Shown: positions 1 through 8,727, counted from the stretch's first letter. The stretch is 51,918 nt of DNA from an uncultured Oscillospiraceae bacterium (GCA_949299455.1 CASGAN010000009.1:1-51918), one strand, 5' to 3'. The notes: a model not told the origin generated them from the letters alone. Program-made: numbers and translations.

Positions 1-188
1 AGTCAGGAAATATCGCTCTTACAAAGGAGAAGTGGGCAAGATTGCGCCGAATCTGCTGAACCGGAACTTCCATGCGGAAAAGCCAAACCAGAAATGGGTG
101 ACCGATGTAACCGAGTTCACTTTGTTTGGACAGAAGCTGTATCTCTCTCCTGTTTTGGATTTGCACAACGGTTATCTGGTCAGCTATA
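1..188 (+). pseudogene. IS3-family transposase (OrfB) fragment, cut at both ends
   Basis: Frame 2 is open from the window edge and encodes a stretch typical of the IS3/IS150 OrfB integrase: the [20 protein letters not shown] segment with the first catalytic Asp of the DDE triad, then [17 protein letters not shown]. The remaining catalytic Asp and Glu are absent because homology stops near 185, where the sequence passes in another frame into a TnpV-like tail. This is a dead remnant. The left part may continue outside the window. Confidence 0.8.
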
Positions 189-372
189 TCTTGCGGATAT
201 TGACAAGCAGGCTGAAGATATGTTTCTTCGGCTGGTAAAACAGATGGCAGAGTGTGAGGGCGTGACCAAACAGCTAAAGGCGGAAAATCAAATGGAATGG
301 GTTGGTAGAATGAATAACATTCGTAGCAGGGCAATGGAGATTGTAAATGCCGAGTTGATTTTCAAGAGATAA
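184..372 (+). pseudogene. tnpV: TnpV-like transposon protein, C-terminal fragment
   Basis: Frame 1 from about 184 encodes [19 protein letters not shown] followed by a tail ending MEWVGRMNNIRSRAMEIVNA, which matches my memory of the C-terminal half of TnpV, a small protein carried by clostridial Tn4451-like transposons and other integrative elements. The N-terminal half is missing and the fragment is joined directly to IS3 transposase sequence. The family is assigned from remembered sequence. Confidence 0.7.
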
Positions 373-379
373 GCAGGGC

Positions 380-420
380 GTGCCGCAGGTAAAATTAATT
401 TATCTGCGGCACTTTGTTTT
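380..420 (+). terminator. Rho-independent terminator
   Basis: A 14-bp stem (380-393 with 399-412, one G-U pair, loop ATTAA) is followed by TTTGTTTT. It closes the transposon remnants and insulates the restriction-modification operon. Confidence 0.75.
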
Positions 421-456
421 CTGGGAACAAACAGGTATCTTTTTTTACCCATGCCA

Positions 457-519
457 TTGCGTTTCTGTCGTGATCGTGCTATAATGGGGATAAATCAGGT
501 ATTATTTCTTTCCCAGGAG
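457..519 (+). promoter_or_regulatory. Promoter and RBS of the EcoRII-type RM operon
   Basis: TTGCGT at 457-462 and TATAAT at 480-485 are separated by 17 bp. A strong AGGAGG RBS lies at 514-519 before the ATG at 528. A CCAGG sequence (512-516), a site this RM system should recognise, overlaps the RBS. Confidence 0.75.
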
Positions 520-527
520 GAATTTGC

Positions 528-1694
528 ATGGCAAAACAGATTCATATAAGAATTGATGATGATACATATGAAGAGTTAAACAATTATTCTACTGTGAGCA
601 GTCAGACCATTCAGGACTGTATGCTGGTTGCTATCAGGCAGCTTTTGATTAAAGCGAAAGAAGAACCCGGCAGGAATCCTGACGGTTATACTTTTATAGA
701 TTTATTTGCCGGTATTGGAGGTATGCGCATCGCTTTTGAGGCTGCAGGGGCTCAATGTGTGTATTCCAATGAGTGGAACAAATACAGCCAGCAGACCTAT
801 TATGCAAACTTCGGTGTTCAGCCTGATGGTGATATTACGAAAGTCCCGGCAGAAAGTATTCCTGATCATGATATACTTGTTGCTGGTTTTCCCTGTCAGC
901 CTTTTTCAATTGCCGGGGTATCCAAGAAAAACAGTCTTGGTCGTGCAACCGGTTTTGAAGATAAAACACAGGGTACGCTTTTCTTTGATATATGTCGTAT
1001 TCTGAAAGCAAAAAGGCCTAAAGCGTTTATGCTGGAAAATGTAAAAAACCTTTGCAGCCACGACAGAGGAAGAACATTTAAGGTTATACAGGAGTCCCTT
1101 GCGGAGTTGAACTATAAAATTTTTTATCAGGTTGTCGATGGACGGGGGTATGTTCCTCAACACAGGGAACGAATCGTAATTGTCGGTTTCGATATGTTGC
1201 GCTATGGAAACGATATTGATTTTCATTTTGACCTGCATCCGCTGAAAAGGCAACCTGTATTAAGAGATATTCTTGAATCAAAAGTCGACAGTAAATATAC
1301 CCTGTCTGATAAATTGTGGGCTTATCTGCAAAACTATGCTGCGAAACACAGAGAGGCAGGAAATGGCTTCGGTTACGGTATTGCGCCGCCTGATGGGATT
1401 ACCCGGACGATGAGCGCCCGCTATTATAAGGACGGATCGGAAATCCTGATTGAACAGAAAGGGAAAAATCCACGCCGTCTGACCCCGAGAGAGTGCGCAA
1501 GGCTTCAGGGATTCCCGGATACTTTCAAAATCCCTGTTTCGGACACACAGGCATATAAACAGTTCGGAAATTCTGTTGTTGTTCCATTGATGACAGAAGT
1601 TGCACAACTGGTTGTTACACGATTGGTGCAGCTTGATGATGCACAGAAGACCATGAAGAACTTTGAAGGAATACCGCAAAGGCAGGTGATATGA
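528..1694 (+). CDS. dcm: DNA (cytosine-5-)-methyltransferase, EcoRII/Dcm type, with N-terminal DNA-binding-like domain
   Basis: This 388-residue enzyme transfers a methyl group from AdoMet to C5 of cytosine. Motif I (FIDLFAGIGG, 56-65), the catalytic motif IV GFPCQPFSIAG with Cys123, motif VI ENVKN (170-174), the QHRER motif VIII and the late QFGNSVV motif X are all present. Residues 1-45 precede the methylase fold and look like a ribbon-helix-helix module (KQIHIRIDDDTYEEL then a helix), possibly autoregulatory like the N-terminal domains of M.EcoRII and M.SsoII. The neighbouring EcoRII-like nuclease and Vsr imply the target CCWGG. The downstream nuclease begins 2 bp after the stop, so the genes are co-transcribed. 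Confidence 0.95.
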   Translation: MAKQIHIRIDDDTYEELNNYSTVSSQTIQDCMLVAIRQLLIKAKEEPGRNPDGYTFIDLFAGIGGMRIAFEAAGAQCVYSNEWNKYSQQTYYANFGVQPDGDITKVPAESIPDHDILVAGFPCQPFSIAGVSKKNSLGRATGFEDKTQGTLFFDICRILKAKRPKAFMLENVKNLCSHDRGRTFKVIQESLAELNYKIFYQVVDGRGYVPQHRERIVIVGFDMLRYGNDIDFHFDLHPLKRQPVLRDILESKVDSKYTLSDKLWAYLQNYAAKHREAGNGFGYGIAPPDGITRTMSARYYKDGSEILIEQKGKNPRRLTPRECARLQGFPDTFKIPVSDTQAYKQFGNSVVVPLMTEVAQLVVTRLVQLDDAQKTMKNFEGIPQRQVI

Positions 1695-1695
1695 A

Positions 1696-2874
1696 GTGCA
1701 GAACAGTTATGCCGTACAGGCAATTCAGGCAGTACTCAACAGTCAGAAAGCATATTGTAAATTTCTCTCTGCTAATGATACCGGTCTGACCGGTGGACAT
1801 CAGGCTGGTATTTATATTGCCAAGCCGTCTGTTCCCATTCTGTTTGATGAGCCGGGAATCAAGGGCGAGAACAAGGAGAAATGGGTAAAGGTCAAATGGC
1901 AGGATGATATTGAAACAGATACCCGCTTTATTTATTACGGTCAGGGAACAAGGAATGAATACAGAATTACTAATTTCGGCCGGGGATTTCCTTTTCTGCG
2001 ACCGGAATATACCGGCGCTCTGTTCATCTTTGCAAAATGCAACGACGAGTATTATCAGGCATATATCCTGAATTCCGAAGATGATATTGACCAGTTTCTT
2101 GATGCTTTTGGCATCGGACCAACCGAAACAAACAGGCTGATTGATGCCGCTCAGGTGCAGACTGAAACACGGGAGCAGCTGGCAATTCAGGAGTTTATTT
2201 CAGGCCTGACTGTTGACTTTCCATTGTCCGAAGAAATGTCGGCAGCAGCACGCAACATTCAGAACAGCGTCTATAACCATCTGGAATATATCAGAACGAA
2301 TCCAGATCGAAAAATCATTGAATGGACGAATACGGAATATGCCCTGTTCAGGGCGATTGAACACGCCCGTTATGGAGAGACAATTTCCCGTGGCTTTGAT
2401 TCTGTTGATTCCTTTATTACGATGGCCAACATGGTTTTGAATCGTCGGAAAAGCCGTGCCGGAAAAAGCCTTGAACATCATCTGTCTGCCATCTTTGACG
2501 GAAACAGTATTTTGTATTCTGCACAGGCAGTAACGGAAGGAAACAAAAAGCCGGACTTTATTTTTCCTTCACAGGAGGCCTATCACAATGCGACCTTTCC
2601 AACAGACAGATTGATTTCTCTTGCAGCAAAAACAACCTGTAAGGATCGATGGAGGCAGGTCATTAACGAAGCTGACCGGCTGCGGGACAGGCCTAAATAT
2701 CTCTGCACTCTTCAACAGGGGATTTCTCCTGCACAGATGGACGAAATGCAGAGTGAAAATGTAATTCTTGTTGTTCCGAAACCGTACATCTCATCCTATC
2801 CGGCAGATCGTCAAAACAGGATATGGACGCTTTCCCAATTTGTGAACTATGTGCGGGAAGTGGAGGCTCTCTGA
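1696..2874 (+). CDS. Type IIE restriction endonuclease, EcoRII-like
   Basis: A 392-residue nuclease (EcoRII is about 404) with a GTG start 2 bp after the methylase stop and an AGG-type RBS inside the methylase end. Residues 1-150 match the EcoRII N-terminal effector domain; residues 180-392 are the catalytic PD-(D/E)XK core. Visible active-site residues are Asp287 in KPDFIF, Tyr296, Lys312 in LAAKTT, Lys316, Arg318 and Glu325. These sit at a constant offset of 12 from the EcoRII residues D299, Y308, K324, K328, R330 and E337 as I remember them. Expected activity is cleavage at CCWGG requiring a second effector site. The gene looks intact. Confidence 0.93.
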   Translation: MQNSYAVQAIQAVLNSQKAYCKFLSANDTGLTGGHQAGIYIAKPSVPILFDEPGIKGENKEKWVKVKWQDDIETDTRFIYYGQGTRNEYRITNFGRGFPFLRPEYTGALFIFAKCNDEYYQAYILNSEDDIDQFLDAFGIGPTETNRLIDAAQVQTETREQLAIQEFISGLTVDFPLSEEMSAAARNIQNSVYNHLEYIRTNPDRKIIEWTNTEYALFRAIEHARYGETISRGFDSVDSFITMANMVLNRRKSRAGKSLEHHLSAIFDGNSILYSAQAVTEGNKKPDFIFPSQEAYHNATFPTDRLISLAAKTTCKDRWRQVINEADRLRDRPKYLCTLQQGISPAQMDEMQSENVILVVPKPYISSYPADRQNRIWTLSQFVNYVREVEAL

Positions 2875-3326
2875 TGGCTGATATTCTTTCACCCGAACAA
2901 CGGAGCAGAAACATGTCGGCAATCCGATCCAAAAACACGAAGCCGGAAATATATTTTCGGAAGCTTCTGTTTGCAAGAGGATACCGTTACCGCATATCGG
3001 AAAAAAGCGTCCCGGGACATCCCGATATCTTTTTGCACAAATATAATACGGCCATCTTTGTTCATGGATGTTTCTGGCATCGTCATCAGGGGTGCAAATA
3101 TGCATATATGCCAAAGTCAAGGCCGGAGTTCTGGCAAAGGAAATTTGACGATAATGTCAGACGGGATAAAATCGTAAAAGATGAATTACAGAAGCGAAAT
3201 ATCAAATGCCTGATTGTGTGGGAGTGTACGATCAGGCAGATGATGAAAAAGCAGGAAACAGAAAATTGTGTCATTAAAAAATGCATTAATTTTATGTTGT
3301 CGGATGAAAAAATACTTGAAATATAG
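2874..3326 (+). CDS. vsr: Very short patch repair endonuclease Vsr
   Basis: The 150-residue protein nicks 5' of the T in T:G mismatches created by deamination of 5-methylcytosine at Dcm-type sites. The ATG overlaps the nuclease stop (TGATG). Diagnostic segments are RSRNMSAIRSKNTKPE at the N-terminus, HPDIFLH with catalytic Asp51, and VHGCFWHRHQGC supplying His64, His69 and zinc ligands Cys66, His71 and Cys74, with Cys118 completing the site. Placement directly after a CCWGG methylase supports repair of that methylase's hotspots. An in-frame upstream start at 2823 would lie inside the nuclease gene and lacks an RBS. Confidence 0.95.
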   Translation: MADILSPEQRSRNMSAIRSKNTKPEIYFRKLLFARGYRYRISEKSVPGHPDIFLHKYNTAIFVHGCFWHRHQGCKYAYMPKSRPEFWQRKFDDNVRRDKIVKDELQKRNIKCLIVWECTIRQMMKKQETENCVIKKCINFMLSDEKILEI

Positions 3327-3339
3327 GAGGAGGTCTGGC

Positions 3340-4935
3340 GTGGATAAACAAGTGATTAACTTAACGATTTTCCTTATTAAGGATTATGTTCAAGAACTGA
3401 AGGACTGTCTTAAATCTCCAAGCTCACTTTCCTCTTCCAAGATAAAATCGCAGTTTGGATTAGATGGAGAAATCTATTATTGTGACAGCAATAAAAAAAT
3501 CCCCCGATGGAAACCATACTTAGATGAACTTTCAAATGAGACAATAGATATTTCAGAAAACGCATCAAATAAGGCCATTGTTCTTGCATATATTCAAAAT
3601 AGAATTATGGCAATTGTATTTGGATACGGGCGTTCATTTTTAAAAGAGGAGTGTATTGAACGCAATTTTGGCCTCAAGGTTGCGCTTAATACAATCAATC
3701 CTAACAAAATGCGTAGTATCAATGCAGCAACAATAGAGGATATGGTTGTTACAACGCAAAGGCAAGCAAGTTATAGCACTACTCAGGATGAATTTGGCCT
3801 GAATGTTACAAATGATATTATGAAAGGCCTTACAGGAGAACCGTATGATTCCGTCTACGGAAATCATATAAGCGGCAAAGATTCTTTAGTTGTATCTGTT
3901 TTTATGGAAATAACAGAACTCAAGGAAAAACTCAATCTCTATTACGCTGCCTACCAGGATGAGCGATACAAAAGAATAGGATTTGAATGGGTCGATAATG
4001 TTTCAGAAATAAGAGATTCCGTTCAATCAGAAGCTTTAGATTTTGAGTTAGCTCATGCAATAGAAAGTCGCCAAATTGATCATTTACATATTGCTCCACC
4101 AGAAACAACAGATTGGGATCGCATTATTGGTTTTTGTTATTCTGGAATAGGAAAGAAATTGGATGATGGCGAAAACTACAATCTCGAACTTGACTTAACT
4201 GAATATGTTGAAAAAATCAAGCCGAGCACAAATGTTTACCAGAAAATCCGTAGAGATAAACTATACGCTATGAATTCAGATGGTACTCCTTTTGCAATAT
4301 GCAGTATCTATGCAGCTCTTGTATTTCAAACAGAATATGAAGGGAAAAACTATATTCTTTGTTCAGGTACTTGGTATTATGTAGAAACATCTTTTTTCGA
4401 ACAGGTTAATAATTTCATCACAGCAAAAATTCCGATATCTGATGTAACTTTACCAGATTGTCCATTTGATAAAAATGAAGGCGCATATAATGAAATGGTT
4501 GCTAACAGTAATGCCGATTTTTGCCTTATGGACAGGAAATTACTCTCCGTCGAAAATGGGCCAAAACAAATAGAAGCGTGTGATATTTTTACTCGTGATA
4601 AAAAGATGATTCATGTTAAAAACAAAGGCCAGTCTGCACAATTAAGCCATCTTTTCTCCCAGGGGAAGGTATCCGCTGAGTGCTTTGTGAGCGATATGGC
4701 TTTTCGTAAGCAGGTTTCCGATATCGTAGAAGAAAAATTTGGTACCGCAGTTTTTGACTACACTCAAAAGCCTCAGTCTGATGAGTTCGAAATTGTATAT
4801 GCAATAATTGATACAAAAAGCTCCTCAATAGAAGCTAAACTCCCGTTTTTTAGTAAGGTAAATCTAATGATTACAGCACAAGAGTTAGACCGAATGCATT
4901 TTAGGTTTTCAGTTTGTTTTGTTCGAAAAGTTTAG
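3340..4935 (+). CDS. DUF6119 / TIGR04141 sporadically distributed protein
   Basis: A GTG at 3340 follows an exceptionally strong AGGAGGAGG RBS (3325-3333), giving 531 residues; longer in-frame starts fall inside vsr. The C-terminal third carries the family's signature region: IEACDIF, then a basic IHVKNKG and LSHLFSQGKVSAECF. Function is not established; the family is patchily distributed and often found beside restriction or other defence genes. Base composition is clearly more AT-rich than the preceding three genes, suggesting independent acquisition. It is 14 bp behind vsr and probably co-transcribed, so a defence-related role is plausible but inferred. Confidence 0.85.
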   Translation: MDKQVINLTIFLIKDYVQELKDCLKSPSSLSSSKIKSQFGLDGEIYYCDSNKKIPRWKPYLDELSNETIDISENASNKAIVLAYIQNRIMAIVFGYGRSFLKEECIERNFGLKVALNTINPNKMRSINAATIEDMVVTTQRQASYSTTQDEFGLNVTNDIMKGLTGEPYDSVYGNHISGKDSLVVSVFMEITELKEKLNLYYAAYQDERYKRIGFEWVDNVSEIRDSVQSEALDFELAHAIESRQIDHLHIAPPETTDWDRIIGFCYSGIGKKLDDGENYNLELDLTEYVEKIKPSTNVYQKIRRDKLYAMNSDGTPFAICSIYAALVFQTEYEGKNYILCSGTWYYVETSFFEQVNNFITAKIPISDVTLPDCPFDKNEGAYNEMVANSNADFCLMDRKLLSVENGPKQIEACDIFTRDKKMIHVKNKGQSAQLSHLFSQGKVSAECFVSDMAFRKQVSDIVEEKFGTAVFDYTQKPQSDEFEIVYAIIDTKSSSIEAKLPFFSKVNLMITAQELDRMHFRFSVCFVRKV

Positions 4936-5252
4936 TCTTATATGCTGGCAACCGAATGGCAACAAAAAATCGGATATTGTATGCTTTACCGATAATACAA
5001 ATAATGTAGATACTCTCTGCGAAATCTCATAAACAAACTTGTTTAGAATTGATTTGCAGGGAGCGAGTGGGAGTAAATTTTCACATTTAAAAAAGCACGT
5101 AGTTATGCGGCTTTAGCCGTTTGGATGTTCTTTGTGTCAACGATTTGGCAACATTATTTGAATTATTGTTAAAGTAAAAGAGCTATCAGATTTTTTGAAA
5201 GTCTGATAGCTCTTTTTTATTTCATTAAAAAAGACATGTGGATTTGTAAAGT
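4936..5252. other. Intergenic gap with a bidirectional terminator
   Basis: AT-rich spacer between convergent genes. No gene is recognised. A short open stretch near 5092-5170 could be a gene remnant but matches nothing I know. The only clear element is the hairpin at 5177-5218. Confidence 0.5.
5177..5218. terminator. Bidirectional terminator between DUF6119 and Nudix genes
   Basis: A 14-bp perfect stem (AAAGAGCTATCAGA with its complement) encloses an 11-nt loop. T-tracts occur on both strands (TCTTTTTT on plus, the complement of the leading A-run on minus). Confidence 0.85.
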
Positions 5253-5729
5253 TTATTCTTGTTCTACTCTGATTGTGAATGTCAAAGGCAAATTATATAT
5301 TTCCTTTTTCAGAAATAATGGGTAAAAATACTCGTCCTTTAATCGTTCAAACGGGAGCCATTCAAAATCATGTCGGCGCTGCCCCTCTTTCAAAGTAAAC
5401 TTACCGCCTTGGCTCAACAAATTGGTATTTGTAATATCCATCAGAAAATAAACACATAATTCATGATAATTCAAACCATCAACATCTTCTTTGAAAAATG
5501 CTTGGTTAAGCCATAGCGGACGAATGATTTTGGGGGTAACTCCTAATTCTTCTTCAACCTCTCGAATAACCGCCTGTTCAGCCGTTTCGCCCATCATCAC
5601 ACGACCACCAGGTAAATAATAATACGGTGAGCGTTCGTCATGCATAGCCAATATTTTATCATGATCTATCATGATGGCACATACGCGATAATTAAACTTT
5701 TCACCATTGATTTTAAATGAAATATCCAT
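5253..5729 (-). CDS. Nudix hydrolase
   Basis: A 158-residue protein with a full Nudix box, GX5EX7REVEEELGV, starting at GGRVMMGETAEQAVIREVEE. This binds the divalent metal and hydrolyses nucleoside diphosphate-linked substrates; the actual substrate cannot be read from sequence. The fold begins at residue 10 with a beta strand and runs to EWLPFERL, typical of Nudix C-termini. It leads a run of minus-strand accessory genes with CAT and GNAT genes upstream. Confidence 0.88.
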   Translation of the reverse strand: MDISFKINGEKFNYRVCAIMIDHDKILAMHDERSPYYYLPGGRVMMGETAEQAVIREVEEELGVTPKIIRPLWLNQAFFKEDVDGLNYHELCVYFLMDITNTNLLSQGGKFTLKEGQRRHDFEWLPFERLKDEYFYPLFLKKEIYNLPLTFTIRVEQE

Positions 5730-5775
5730 GCCAACACCTTAATAAATTTTTCTCTTCTTTTAAGCTTTCACCTTT

Positions 5776-6441
5776 TTACTTTCTCGGATTATCTTTTCTC
5801 GTAGAGAACATCTCCTTATTCCCACCAAACCGGTCAATCATCGTCTGCAGACACTCCACAAATTGTCCGACATGATATCCGTCACACACAGCATGATGCA
5901 CCTGAATTGCAAGCGGAAGCATTCTTCTTCCGTTTTGCTCCACCCATTTTCCCATTGTGAAAATCGGAAGCAGATATCTTCCATCACCAAATATATTGAG
6001 ATTAAATGAAGTAAAAGTAAACCACGGAATCATTGAAACATCAAATGTATTGGCTGGCCGGTTCGGCTTGGGTGCAAAATGTACAGACGATGCATACGTC
6101 TCTGTATCCGATTCATACGCGCGCAAAAATGTCTCATAATCTTCATCAAACGCCGTCCAAATCCCCGAAAAATTTTGATGTTCCCGATTGAAAATAGTAT
6201 ACGCCGGGTGCATGTCGTCATAGATCACGACCCCCTCATCGGTGTGCGCTGTGCGAAACTGCACCATTTGATTGACCGCCTTTGTCAAAAGCCAAAGCAT
6301 TGCGGGATACAGCCGGCAGCCTTTTAAATTGGTGATATCCAGCGAAACGGTTGCCGAAAAGGTGCACACCACCTCATTGATAAAATGCTCGTAAAACTCC
6401 TTGCGATCCCAGTGTTCCAGGTCGACAATCTGATAGGACAT
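5776..6441 (-). CDS. cat: Type A chloramphenicol O-acetyltransferase
   Basis: The 221-residue length matches classical CatA trimers. The signature VHHAVCDGYHVGQF places the catalytic histidine at His183 with Asp187, and FTSFNLN supplies the conserved active-site serine (Ser145). Known family members transfer acetyl from acetyl-CoA to the 3-hydroxyl of chloramphenicol in the cytoplasm. The sequence is intact, but chromosomal CatA-like proteins sometimes act on other substrates, so resistance is not proven. No leader peptide for translational attenuation was seen in the 30-bp spacer upstream. The GNAT gene is immediately upstream on the same strand. Confidence 0.9.
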   Translation of the reverse strand: MSYQIVDLEHWDRKEFYEHFINEVVCTFSATVSLDITNLKGCRLYPAMLWLLTKAVNQMVQFRTAHTDEGVVIYDDMHPAYTIFNREHQNFSGIWTAFDEDYETFLRAYESDTETYASSVHFAPKPNRPANTFDVSMIPWFTFTSFNLNIFGDGRYLLPIFTMGKWVEQNGRRMLPLAIQVHHAVCDGYHVGQFVECLQTMIDRFGGNKEMFSTRKDNPRK

Positions 6442-6471
6442 GTTCTCTTTCCTTTCTTTATGCGCAATCGT

Positions 6472-6981
6472 TTATATTCCAAACGCCGCCGCATATCGAA
6501 CAATCCCCGATACTTCCGGCGCATCCTCACGCAGTCTGTATGCCATAAAATTTTCATCCGGCACGTCAAACGGCGGCAATATCCCCCATGTCCGTGCTGT
6601 GACATAGCCCATGCGCGGATAATAGGTTTCACTGCCGAGCACTACCGAATAACTGTATCCGAGCAACGCTGCCCGTTTATGACCTTCGCTAATAAGTGCG
6701 GACCCGATCCCCTGCCGCTGATATTCCGGCAGCACAGAAAGCGGTGCCAGCGCCAATGCCTGCTGCGTGCCAATCTGTACTTTGGTGAACAGAATATGCC
6801 CGACAATCTTGCCGCCCTGTTCAGCAACCAACGATAATTCCGGAATAAATGCGTCACTGTCACGCAGTGCATTCACCAGATCCTGTTCATTTCCGTCGCG
6901 ATGCGCCGCTGTTTCAAACGCACGCTTCACAACATCATAGACCGCCTGCTGATCCGCAGGCTGCTCTGTTCTTATATTCAC
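6472..6981 (-). CDS. GNAT family N-acetyltransferase
   Basis: A 169-residue single-domain GNAT protein similar in layout to YhbS-type acetyltransferases. The acetyl-CoA pyrophosphate loop is LSVLPEYQRQGIGSALI (about 81-97), matching the Q/RxxGxG/A motif A, and the following helix and GSETYYPRMGY segment are typical. A GTG start is chosen because GGAGG lies six bases upstream and residues 2-8 (NIRTEQP) begin the fold. The substrate is unknown. It lies 30 bp upstream of the cat gene. Confidence 0.88.
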   Translation of the reverse strand: MNIRTEQPADQQAVYDVVKRAFETAAHRDGNEQDLVNALRDSDAFIPELSLVAEQGGKIVGHILFTKVQIGTQQALALAPLSVLPEYQRQGIGSALISEGHKRAALLGYSYSVVLGSETYYPRMGYVTARTWGILPPFDVPDENFMAYRLREDAPEVSGIVRYAAAFGI

Positions 6982-7106
6982 AGAGATCCTCCTCTTTTCT
7001 CATCTGTTTATTCCGCAAAACCGGGTCACTCTGCTTTTGTCAGCGCATAACATCTGACATCACACTGCAATGTACGCATCTTTTGAACCCTCCCGATCGT
7101 TTTGTG

Positions 7107-8132
7107 TTATGTCAGCGGAATCACCATATTCCATGTATGTGAAAACTGATACGGCTGTTCGCCGTCACCGGTCGCCAGATACAAATGCGTGGGTTTCCCA
7201 TCCTGCAGAAGCAGAAACGGCCGCTCTAGGTTGCACTGGGTGGTCGTCGTGCCATCATCCCATGAAACCGTTCGGCTGTATGCTTTCGGGCTGTCTGCAA
7301 ATATCCAGTGAATGCAGTCATCACTCTCGCCGTACAGTCCGGCACCCCACTCTCCGCAGATGCCGCCGCTCTCGTTTTTAAAATCATCTTTGATCAGCAG
7401 CCGGAATTTGTTGTCCTCATACCACAAATACGGGTCCTCTAGGTGAAAATCCGGATTTTCGAGCGAAAAAATCGGCTCTTCACAAATACGCTCAAATGGA
7501 CCATCCGGACGCGGTGCCCGTGCCACACCGATTTGCAGTGTCGCATTCGCATAGCTGCGGGATTTATAGAGCATGTAGGTCGTACCGTCCGGCAAAATGG
7601 CCACGGCCGGATTTGTGGTTGCAGTACAGTCCCAGTGAGAGCAGTCCCGCGGCAAAAGCAGCGGTGTATCGCGCCGCTCCCACGGACCAAAGACCGATTT
7701 TGATGTGGCAAGCCCGATGCGTTTATTGTTCCACACCTCGATAAACCGCGCCGGCGAAATCTCATCCATATGTGCAGGAATCGGTCCGCCGAACGTCGTC
7801 CCCATATAGTACAGATAATACGTTCCGTTCCAATAGCGGATATACGGGTTATGCGTGTTCATGCCGTCAAAAAATTCCCGGCCGCGACGATCGAGCACGG
7901 TTTCCTCCAGTGTAAACGGGCCTTCCGGTGTATCACTCGATGCGCGCACAATGCGGCAGTTAAAGAGCCAGTTATTTCCGAACCCCAAGCGTTTGTCCCA
8001 GTATGAGGCGAACATGTGAAACCGGCCGTCCTCCCCTTTTACCACACTGCCGCACCAGATCATTGCGTTTTCGTCATAAAAGCCGCCGCCTTTGACGGCT
8101 TTGCCCAGCCGCTTTTGAATTGGATTTTCCAT
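7107..8132 (-). CDS. Glycoside hydrolase, GH43-like five-bladed beta-propeller
   Basis: The 341-residue protein starts at an ATG after AGAAGGGG; an in-frame extension of 28 residues upstream lacks support. Repeated blade-like segments (FHMFASYWD, NPYIRYWNGTYYLYYMG, NPAVAILPDGTTYMLYKS, EDPYLWYEDNKFRLLIKD) each place acidic residues near the start of a strand, as in clan GH-F and related propeller glycosidases. No signal peptide is seen, so it should act on imported oligosaccharides in the cytoplasm. The substrate and exact family (GH43, GH117 or GH130-like) cannot be assigned by eye. Confidence 0.75.
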   Translation of the reverse strand: MENPIQKRLGKAVKGGGFYDENAMIWCGSVVKGEDGRFHMFASYWDKRLGFGNNWLFNCRIVRASSDTPEGPFTLEETVLDRRGREFFDGMNTHNPYIRYWNGTYYLYYMGTTFGGPIPAHMDEISPARFIEVWNNKRIGLATSKSVFGPWERRDTPLLLPRDCSHWDCTATTNPAVAILPDGTTYMLYKSRSYANATLQIGVARAPRPDGPFERICEEPIFSLENPDFHLEDPYLWYEDNKFRLLIKDDFKNESGGICGEWGAGLYGESDDCIHWIFADSPKAYSRTVSWDDGTTTTQCNLERPFLLLQDGKPTHLYLATGDGEQPYQFSHTWNMVIPLT

Positions 8133-8231
8133 TTGTATGTCCCCTTCTCTGTTGTTTTCCCCATTATAAAATATGGATGCGTAAAAAACAAGCGCGGCTT
8201 TTATTTTCTGGCCCATATCGAAAATCTCCCA

Positions 8232-8268
8232 ACAACAAAGCGAACTGAAAATCAGTTCGCTTTGTTGT
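8232..8268. repeat. Long hairpin overlapping the end of the Nudix pseudogene
   Basis: A perfect 17-bp inverted repeat (8232-8248 with 8252-8268) has a 3-nt AAA loop. The right arm encodes the last codons and the TGA of the original Nudix reading frame. There is no good T-tract on either strand, so it is a weak terminator or a 3'-end stabiliser. Confidence 0.6.
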
Positions 8269-8727
8269 GCTCATCGTAAAATCGATGATGACCCATTCCT
8301 TTTTGATGCAGTACCCACCATTGCTCCAATGCCCAATTTTGCATTTGGCAAACATATTGTTTTTTAGTTCTCTATAATCCATCCAAACAAGGAGATGATC
8401 TTTTTCCACAGGTGATTGGATTTGCTTTATAAGGATTCCTTCATAATATGTTTGAACAGGGTGAAAATAACCCAGTATCGGATGTTTTGTATACATTTCT
8501 GCGGAACAAATGCACTTTCCGACTGTTACTTCAAATCCGATCTCTTCTTTGCACTCTCTTTGAATACACTGTATATGGGTTTCGTTCGACTCTAAGCCAC
8601 CGCCAAGTAAAAACAAGCCTTTTGACGTTTTGACTACTCCGATCTTTTCGTTTTTAAAAGGAATGAGGTATGCACCTTTTCTTGTAAGATACGGCATGTC
8701 CGTTTTCGCTCCAAATATTTTGTGCAT
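8252..8727 (-). pseudogene. Nudix hydrolase, frameshifted near the C-terminus
   Basis: The N-terminal 130 residues are a Nudix domain: GGGLESNETHIQCIQRECKEEIGFE matches the G-X5-E-X7-RE-X2-EE-X-G box. At 8344-8346 the run TTT (AAA on the coding strand) appears to have lost one base. Adding one A continues the protein as MQNWALEQWWVLHQKG and on to a stop at 8252-8254, a natural-looking Nudix C-terminus. As read, the frame instead runs on through unrelated residues to 8164 and into the upstream leader of the GH43-like gene. A homopolymer sequencing error is an equally good explanation. The catalytic core lies before the shift. Confidence 0.72.

Noticed and set aside
8133-8216. 28-residue N-terminal extension of the GH43-like protein
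   Set aside because: No RBS at the upstream ATG; the start at 8132 is preceded by AGAAGGGG and begins the fold directly.
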